DNA from: Alphaproteobacteria bacterium AO1-B
GTDB lineage: Bacteria; Pseudomonadota; Alphaproteobacteria; Rhizobiales; Stappiaceae
Assembly (NCBI GenBank): GCA_001890945.1
Contig: MLAX01000001.1
Location: forward strand, 124,001-188,000
Length of the DNA stretch: 64,000 bases
Direction: 5' to 3'
The notes beneath the pieces were generated by a model. The model worked only from the letters and a program-made list of their open reading frames with translations. It was not told where the DNA came from and ran no database searches. A program made the translations under genes and the position numbers. Shown piece by piece: positions 59,031-64,000 of this stretch (positions within the stretch are counted from its first letter, which is position 1; every line of letters starts with the position of its first letter).

Positions 59031-60212
59031 ATGATGAACGCAGTTGAACCAAACAGTTCCGGTGGCGAGGCGGATTCCGCCCAGCACGGAACGGCGCAGG
59101 ACGGGGAAGACCCGCAACAGACCAGGCCGCAGAAACCTGCGGCATTCTTCTCCTCGCTCAAACGGCTTCTCCGCTTGGGGCGCGACACATCCAACTTGCG
59201 TGAAAATCTGGAAGATGAACTCGCCCGTGAAGGGGCGGGAGATACAGCGTTTTCGCCTGAGGAACGTATGCTTCTCGGGAACATTCTTCGTTTGCGTGAA
59301 AAGCGTGTTGACGATGTCATGATCCCAAGGGCCGACATTGAAGCGGTCGACCTAGGCACGAGCCTTAGCCGGGTTATGGAGCTGTTCAGAAACAGCGGGC
59401 ACTCCCGCATGCCGGTTTACGAGGAGACGCTAGACGATCCGCGCGGCATGGTTCACATCAAGGACCTGATGGCCTTCATAGCCGAACAAGGGGCAGGTTC
59501 GAGTGTAAGCGGGTCAGATACGCTCGGTCAGTCCGGGGACACCGAACGCCTGACCATCGTGGCGCCAGCACCTGGTCATAATTCCTCAGATCTCGATCTG
59601 TCGTCGGTCGATTTGTCGATTTCGCTCCGGGATGCAAACCTCATTCGGAACCTGCTTTTTGTTCCGCCTTCCATGCCGGCAACGGACCTGATGGCGAAAA
59701 TGCAGGCTGGCCGGATCCAGATGGCGCTTGTGATCGACGAATATGGCGGCACGGACGGTTTGGTCTCCCTGGAGGATCTCGTCGAAGAAGTTGTCGGCGA
59801 CATTGAGGATGAGCACGACGAAGACGAAGAAGCGATGCTTGCAGATGCCGGTGACGGCATTTGGATCGCAGATCCAAGGCTGCCGCTTGAAGATCTCGAT
59901 GAGGCCCTTGGAACACAGTTGAGCGACGGTGAGATATCCGAAGATGTCGATACGCTCGGCGGATTGCTCTACGTCACGGTTGGCCGCGTGCCGGTGCGCG
60001 GCGAGCTTGTGCTCGTGGATGACGTGCCGGGCTATGAGTTTGAGGTCATGGATGCAGATCCGAGACGGATCAAACGCTTGAAGATTCGCCGTCGGCGCGC
60101 TGAAGTTCGGTCGCCGGAAGTCAGGCGCCGTTTGAAACGTCCTGAAACTGATCCGTCCGAGACCGATCAAGAGACGCCAGAAAACAAAGAACAGCGACCA
60201 ATCGCATCCTAA
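59031..60212 (+). CDS. CorC/HlyC-type protein with CBS domains
   Basis: This 393-residue protein has a charged N-terminus, a CBS pair ([15 protein letters not shown] and [11 protein letters not shown]) and [20 protein letters not shown] leading into a CorC_HlyC domain. It lacks the DUF21 membrane part, like E. coli YbeX/CorC, which is linked to magnesium and cobalt efflux or to ribosome maturation. Its acidic stretch [10 protein letters not shown] is unusual. Confidence 0.92.
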   Translation: MMNAVEPNSSGGEADSAQHGTAQDGEDPQQTRPQKPAAFFSSLKRLLRLGRDTSNLRENLEDELAREGAGDTAFSPEERMLLGNILRLREKRVDDVMIPRADIEAVDLGTSLSRVMELFRNSGHSRMPVYEETLDDPRGMVHIKDLMAFIAEQGAGSSVSGSDTLGQSGDTERLTIVAPAPGHNSSDLDLSSVDLSISLRDANLIRNLLFVPPSMPATDLMAKMQAGRIQMALVIDEYGGTDGLVSLEDLVEEVVGDIEDEHDEDEEAMLADAGDGIWIADPRLPLEDLDEALGTQLSDGEISEDVDTLGGLLYVTVGRVPVRGELVLVDDVPGYEFEVMDADPRRIKRLKIRRRRAEVRSPEVRRRLKRPETDPSETDQETPENKEQRPIAS

Positions 60213-60343
60213 CACTTGGTCGCTCGGGACCCTGATGGACTAAGCTTGGCGTTTGACGGTCGAGCGCTGAGCCGCAGAAAGGGTTGACCGGCTCGCTGCT
60301 AGCAGACAAACCTGCCAACGTTTTTGCAGCGAATCGGATCCAT

Positions 60344-61960
60344 ATGAGCCCGCTTTTTCAGAAGCTTTCCGTCATTCCAAACACGTTTCTGCTCGCTTGG
60401 GGATGGCGACGTCGGCTGCTTTGCTTTTTGTGCGGCGCTGCTTCGGCCTTTGCCTTACCGCCATATGGTCTCTTTCCAATCCTTTTTCTAACCTTTCCCG
60501 GATTCGCTTGGCTCCTGGATGGGGCTTTGGAGACAAACCGGAGCGGCGTATACAAGCGGCTGCGCACCGGGTTTGCGCTCGGTTGGTTTTTTGGCTTTGG
60601 ATACTACCTCTCCGGTCTTTGGTGGATTGGCTCGGCTTTTCTGGTCGATGCCGAACAGTTTGCCTGGCTGATGCCGTTTGCCGTCGTAGCAATGCCGATT
60701 GGTTTGGCCCTGTTCACGGGCCTCGCCGGAGCCATTGCGGCGGCACTTTGGGGGGACTCCAGGACCCGGGTGCTGCTCCTGGCAGCAGCAATGACGCTTG
60801 CCGACTGGCTCAAGGGAACGATCCTGACCGGATTTCCCTGGAACTCTTACGGTTATGCTTTTTCAGAAAGTCTGGCTCTTTCTCAAACGGCCAGCGTTCT
60901 GGGCGTATACGGTTTAACGTTTCTGGCGTGGAGCATCTGTGCAGCGCCGGCTGCGCTCGCGGACAGTAGGCCGCTCCCGCTGCGCGTCTTGCCTGTTGGT
61001 TTGGCAGCAGCTGTTCTGGTTCTTATGGCGACCTATGGCGCATATCGGTTGGCGCCTGACACGACTGATTACGAAGATCTGGATATCCGGATCGTTCAGC
61101 CTTCAATCAACCAGCAGGACAAATGGCGACCGGAACTGCGCGACGAGATTTTTCAAACCTACCTTGATTTGACAGAAGCGCCGCTTGGCGGGGAGGGGCG
61201 GGTTGGAACACCGCAGCTGGTGGTCTGGCCCGAGTCTGCGGTTCCGTTCCTGCTCACGAGGGAGCCTGGTGCCTTGCATCGGATCTCGGCTGCGCTTGGG
61301 CAAAACAAAGAGCTGGCAGTCGGCGCAGTTCGGGCAGAGCCGGGCGAAACCGGCCAAGTCTATTTCAACAGCATCTATTTGATCGAAAATGATGGGACCG
61401 TGCGCGGGCTTTACGACAAGGTGCGCCTGGTCCCGTTCGGTGAATATGTCCCGCTCCGCCCATTGCTGGATAAACTGGGTATCAGTAATCTGGCAGGTCC
61501 TGGTGCAGGTTTTGAGGCTGGAGACGTGCGGCGCCCCTTGTCAGCAATGGACAAGTACCTGTTTCTGCCACTGATATGCTACGAGGCAATATTCCCTGCT
61601 GAGACTGCTGGTGTGGCACCGAGACCTGCGTTTCTTCTCAATCTGACCAACGATGCATGGTTCGGCCGGACACCAGGTCCCTACCAGCACTTTGCGCAGG
61701 TTCGGCTGCGTTCTATCGAAACGGGGCTACCCACAATCCGAGCCGCCAATACCGGAATTTCCGGTGTGATAGATGGGTTGGGGCGTGTGGTGACTAAACT
61801 TCCGGTATTTGAACGCGGTGTGATCGATGCTCGGCTACCTGTGCGAGAACCGGAAACGATTTACCGTACATTTCTGGATACTCCGATATTAATAATTTCG
61901 GTAATTATTGTAATTTTGACCAGTATTCATCGATACAACCGCAATTCCCGTATAAATTGA
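60344..61960 (+). CDS. lnt: Apolipoprotein N-acyltransferase Lnt
   Basis: The 538-residue membrane enzyme adds the third acyl chain to lipoproteins. About six N-terminal helices are followed by a nitrilase-like domain with the catalytic triad Glu in VWPESAVPF, Lys in YDKVRLVPFGEY and Cys in LICYEAIFP. A final helix ends it. The start is uncertain: a TTG at 60284 is open. Confidence 0.97.
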   Translation: MSPLFQKLSVIPNTFLLAWGWRRRLLCFLCGAASAFALPPYGLFPILFLTFPGFAWLLDGALETNRSGVYKRLRTGFALGWFFGFGYYLSGLWWIGSAFLVDAEQFAWLMPFAVVAMPIGLALFTGLAGAIAAALWGDSRTRVLLLAAAMTLADWLKGTILTGFPWNSYGYAFSESLALSQTASVLGVYGLTFLAWSICAAPAALADSRPLPLRVLPVGLAAAVLVLMATYGAYRLAPDTTDYEDLDIRIVQPSINQQDKWRPELRDEIFQTYLDLTEAPLGGEGRVGTPQLVVWPESAVPFLLTREPGALHRISAALGQNKELAVGAVRAEPGETGQVYFNSIYLIENDGTVRGLYDKVRLVPFGEYVPLRPLLDKLGISNLAGPGAGFEAGDVRRPLSAMDKYLFLPLICYEAIFPAETAGVAPRPAFLLNLTNDAWFGRTPGPYQHFAQVRLRSIETGLPTIRAANTGISGVIDGLGRVVTKLPVFERGVIDARLPVREPETIYRTFLDTPILIISVIIVILTSIHRYNRNSRIN

Positions 61961-62151
61961 TATTTTTTGTTTGAGTTGAGTGAAAGAATTGTGATACAAC
62001 CGTGACATAGCTGATTGAAAGCTAACGTAGGCGTAAGCGGGAAGTTGCGGGCAAACTTTCTTCTGTTCAGGTTTGTGGGGACCTGATTGGGCTTGCGCCA
62101 AATAAAAAATATTGGCTGTAAAAGCCAAATGACTAAGAAAGAATAACGCCA

Positions 62152-62556
62152 ATGCCCAGTAAGAAATCACCTAATCCAATCGATATCCATGTTGGAAGCC
62201 GTGTGCGCTTGCGCCGCATGATGCTCGGCATGAGCCAAGAAAAACTTGGCGAAGCGCTAGGCATCACTTTCCAGCAGATCCAGAAATACGAAAAAGGCAC
62301 CAATCGCATTGGAGCCAGCCGGTTGCAGCATATCGCAACTATTCTGAAAGTACCGGTTTCCTTCTTTTTTGAAGATGCGCCTGGAACGCCGGAAGAAGCT
62401 GAAGGCTTTGGCGAAACCCAACCCACGTCTTATGTCGTGGATTTCCTTTCCTCGTCGGAAGGTCTGTCCCTCAACAAGGCATTTGTGCGCATAGAAGACC
62501 CAAAGGTCCGCCGCCGCATTGTTGATCTGGTCAGGTCCCTCGCCGGCGACGAATAA
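62152..62556 (+). CDS. XRE-family regulator, PhrR-like
   Basis: This 134-residue protein has a helix-turn-helix (MSQEKLGEALGITFQQIQKYEKG) near residues 29-60 and then a helical C-terminus. It resembles the rhizobial PhrR-type regulator often found before metK. Its target is unknown. A short hairpin lies in its leader (62112-62128). Confidence 0.9.
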   Translation: MPSKKSPNPIDIHVGSRVRLRRMMLGMSQEKLGEALGITFQQIQKYEKGTNRIGASRLQHIATILKVPVSFFFEDAPGTPEEAEGFGETQPTSYVVDFLSSSEGLSLNKAFVRIEDPKVRRRIVDLVRSLAGDE

Positions 62557-62610
62557 TAAAAACAACCATCTTCTTGACGTGGCCCCAAACTTCTTAGATT
62601 GATGGCACCT

Positions 62611-62639
62611 GAAGCGGCGATCGTACTCGCCGCTTCTTT
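62611..62639 (+). promoter_or_regulatory. Strong hairpin in the metK leader
   Basis: Ten-base perfect arms GAAGCGGCGA (62611-62620) and TCGCCGCTTC (62627-62636) flank TCGTAC, then TTT. It ends 31 bases before the metK ATG. A possible -35 TTGACG is at 62574. The stem could be a terminator-like attenuator or an mRNA stabiliser. No known SAM riboswitch pattern is recognised. Confidence 0.55.
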
Positions 62640-62667
62640 GTATTCATTCCCAGAAGGACGATCGCCA

Positions 62668-63840
62668 ATGGCACGTCAAAATTACCTGTTCACGTCTGAG
62701 TCCGTCTCCGAAGGTCACCCAGACAAGGTTTGCGACCGTATTTCTGACGCGGTTGTAGATGCCTACCTCAAAGAAATGCCTGAAGCCCGTGTTGCCGCTG
62801 AGACGCTGGCGACTACCAACCGGATCGTGATTGCCGGTGAAACCCGCGGGCCTGCTACCATCACCAACGAATACATCGCGCATCTGGCGCGTATGGCCGT
62901 CAAAGACATCGGCTATGAGCAGGACGGCTTCCATTGGGAAGACTGCGATATCGCCGTGCATTTGCATGCCCAGTCTGCTCACATTGCTCAAGGCGTTGAT
63001 GCTGGCGGCAACAAGGATGAGGGTGCGGGCGATCAGGGCATCATGTTTGGTTACGCATGCCGCGAGACCGAAGAGTTGATGCCGGCGCCAATTCTCTTTT
63101 CACACAAGATCCTGAAAACGCTGGCAGAAGCCCGTAAAACCGGCAAGGAGCCGGTGCTTGGTCCGGATGCGAAGAGCCAGGTGACTGTTCGCTACGAAAA
63201 CGGCAAGCCGGTCGGTGTCACGTCCATCGTCCTGTCGACGCAACATTTGGACCCGGCGCTCACCTCGCCTGATGTCAAAGCAATCGTCGAGCCATACATC
63301 CTGTCCTCCTTGCCGGACGGCTGGGTCACGGATGAAACAGTTTGGCATGTTAATCCGACGGGAGCGTTCGTTATTGGCGGTCCGGACGGCGATGCAGGTC
63401 TCACAGGCCGCAAGATCATCGTCGATACTTACGGCGGCGCTGCCCCACACGGCGGTGGCGCGTTCTCCGGTAAGGATCCGACAAAGGTTGACCGGTCTGC
63501 AGCCTACGCCGCCCGCTATCTGGCAAAGAACGTTGTCGCGGCCGATTTGGCCGATCGGTGCACGATCCAGTTGTCGTACGCAATTGGCGTGTCCGATCCG
63601 CTGTCGGTCTACGTCGATTTCCACGGCACTGGCCGATGCGACGAAGCCAAATTGGAAACAGCGCTGCGCGACGTGATGGGCCTCAGCCCGCGCGGCATTC
63701 GCGAGCATTTGCAGCTGAACAATCCGATTTATGAGCGCACCGCAGCTTATGGTCACTTTGGTCGGCAGCCGGATGCCGATGGCGGGTTCAGCTGGGAAAA
63801 AACAGACCTGGTTGACGAACTGCGCTCGCTTGCAGGATAA
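62668..63840 (+). CDS. metK: S-adenosylmethionine synthetase
   Basis: The 390-residue enzyme makes SAM from ATP and methionine. It has [30 protein letters not shown] and [19 protein letters not shown]. The start is the ATG with AGAAGGA upstream, and the longer frame lies over the leader hairpin. It supplies SAM for pmtA, trmB, ubiE and the other methyltransferases here. Confidence 0.99.
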   Translation: MARQNYLFTSESVSEGHPDKVCDRISDAVVDAYLKEMPEARVAAETLATTNRIVIAGETRGPATITNEYIAHLARMAVKDIGYEQDGFHWEDCDIAVHLHAQSAHIAQGVDAGGNKDEGAGDQGIMFGYACRETEELMPAPILFSHKILKTLAEARKTGKEPVLGPDAKSQVTVRYENGKPVGVTSIVLSTQHLDPALTSPDVKAIVEPYILSSLPDGWVTDETVWHVNPTGAFVIGGPDGDAGLTGRKIIVDTYGGAAPHGGGAFSGKDPTKVDRSAAYAARYLAKNVVAADLADRCTIQLSYAIGVSDPLSVYVDFHGTGRCDEAKLETALRDVMGLSPRGIREHLQLNNPIYERTAAYGHFGRQPDADGGFSWEKTDLVDELRSLAG

Positions 63841-63875
63841 GCCGGACCCAGAACGGTCCACTCACCAGAATGAAG

Positions 63876-63907
63876 ATCGCCGGCCTTCGAGGCCGGCGAT
63901 TTGGTTT
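63876..63907 (+). terminator. Intrinsic terminator after metK
   Basis: Ten-base arms ATCGCCGGCC and GGCCGGCGAT flank TTCGA, followed by TTGGTTT. It lies between metK and the trmB start; the weak T tract may allow read-through. Confidence 0.8.
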
Positions 63908-63913
63908 GAAGCA

Positions 63914-64000
63914 ATGAATGATCGATACGAAGGTTCTTTTTTTGGACGCCGGAAAGGCAAGCCGCTCACCCCGCGCCGGGAAGCACTCATGGCAGATGTT
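63914..64000 (+). CDS. trmB: tRNA (guanine-N7)-methyltransferase TrmB, 3' end outside window
   Basis: Only 29 residues are present. They contain SFFGRRKGKPLTPRREALM, the typical TrmB N-terminus with its FGRRxGKxLRxxR pattern. The enzyme makes m7G46 in tRNA. Its ATG lies just after the metK terminator. Confidence 0.85.
   Translation, partial: MNDRYEGSFFGRRKGKPLTPRREALMADV

Overview
The window is a bacterial chromosome segment, most likely from an alphaproteobacterium of the order Hyphomicrobiales (Rhizobiales), possibly near the Roseibium/Labrenzia/Stappia group. This is inferred from gene orders typical of that order: dnaA-dnaN-recF-gyrB beside rpsT, an enoyl-CoA hydratase gene and mutM; ubiE-ubiB; dnaK-dnaJ-pmtA; hslV and hslU close together; tsaB-rimI-mur-plsC-miaB-phoH-ybeY-corC-lnt; and a phrR-like regulator before metK and trmB. 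I could run no database search, so every family assignment rests on motifs read in the translations.

Positions 1-21961 are an accessory surface-polysaccharide locus. It begins inside a large type I polyketide synthase (KS end, AT, KR, DH, ACP, TE). It continues with GT4, GT26 (WecG/TagA), a Wzx-like flippase, GT2, a methyltransferase, GT8, a second GT4, a Wzz-like co-polymerase with a degenerate kinase domain, an ExoF/Wza-like export protein, a Wzy-like polymerase, a secreted GH9 hydrolase and a QxxRW-type GT2. Together these supply assembly, flipping, polymerisation, export and trimming of a repeat-unit polysaccharide. The linked PKS suggests an acyl or polyketide part. No initiating phosphoglycosyltransferase is visible here. 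Many genes use GTG or TTG starts, and the stretch 10162-12050 looks more AT-rich than the rest.

Positions 22083-27155 hold tRNA-Arg(CCG), an FeS-type photolyase, a small RlpA-like protein and a PAS-GGDEF-EAL-like signalling protein with damaged EAL motifs. Positions 27174-37150 are the replication cluster on the minus strand, followed by a rhodanese-like gene, a 616-base intergenic region with dyads and a possible small RNA, rpsT, an enoyl-CoA hydratase and mutM. Positions 37294-43552 hold ubiE-ubiB, a quinone-oxidoreductase-like gene, a divergent GntR/OsmC pair with a palindromic operator candidate, an AlkB-like dioxygenase and a membrane protein with a Cys/Gly-rich tail.

Positions 43893-64000 are mostly core genes on the plus strand: chaperones, the HslVU protease split by a membrane-protein gene, a Usp protein, an Nfu scaffold, tRNA modification (tsaB, miaB, trmB), ribosome maturation (rimI, ybeY), a Fur/Mur regulator, phospholipid and lipoprotein acylation (plsC, lnt) and metK with a hairpin leader. 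I saw no CRISPR array, insertion sequence, prophage or rRNA. The best candidate for an undescribed system is the PKS-linked polysaccharide locus.
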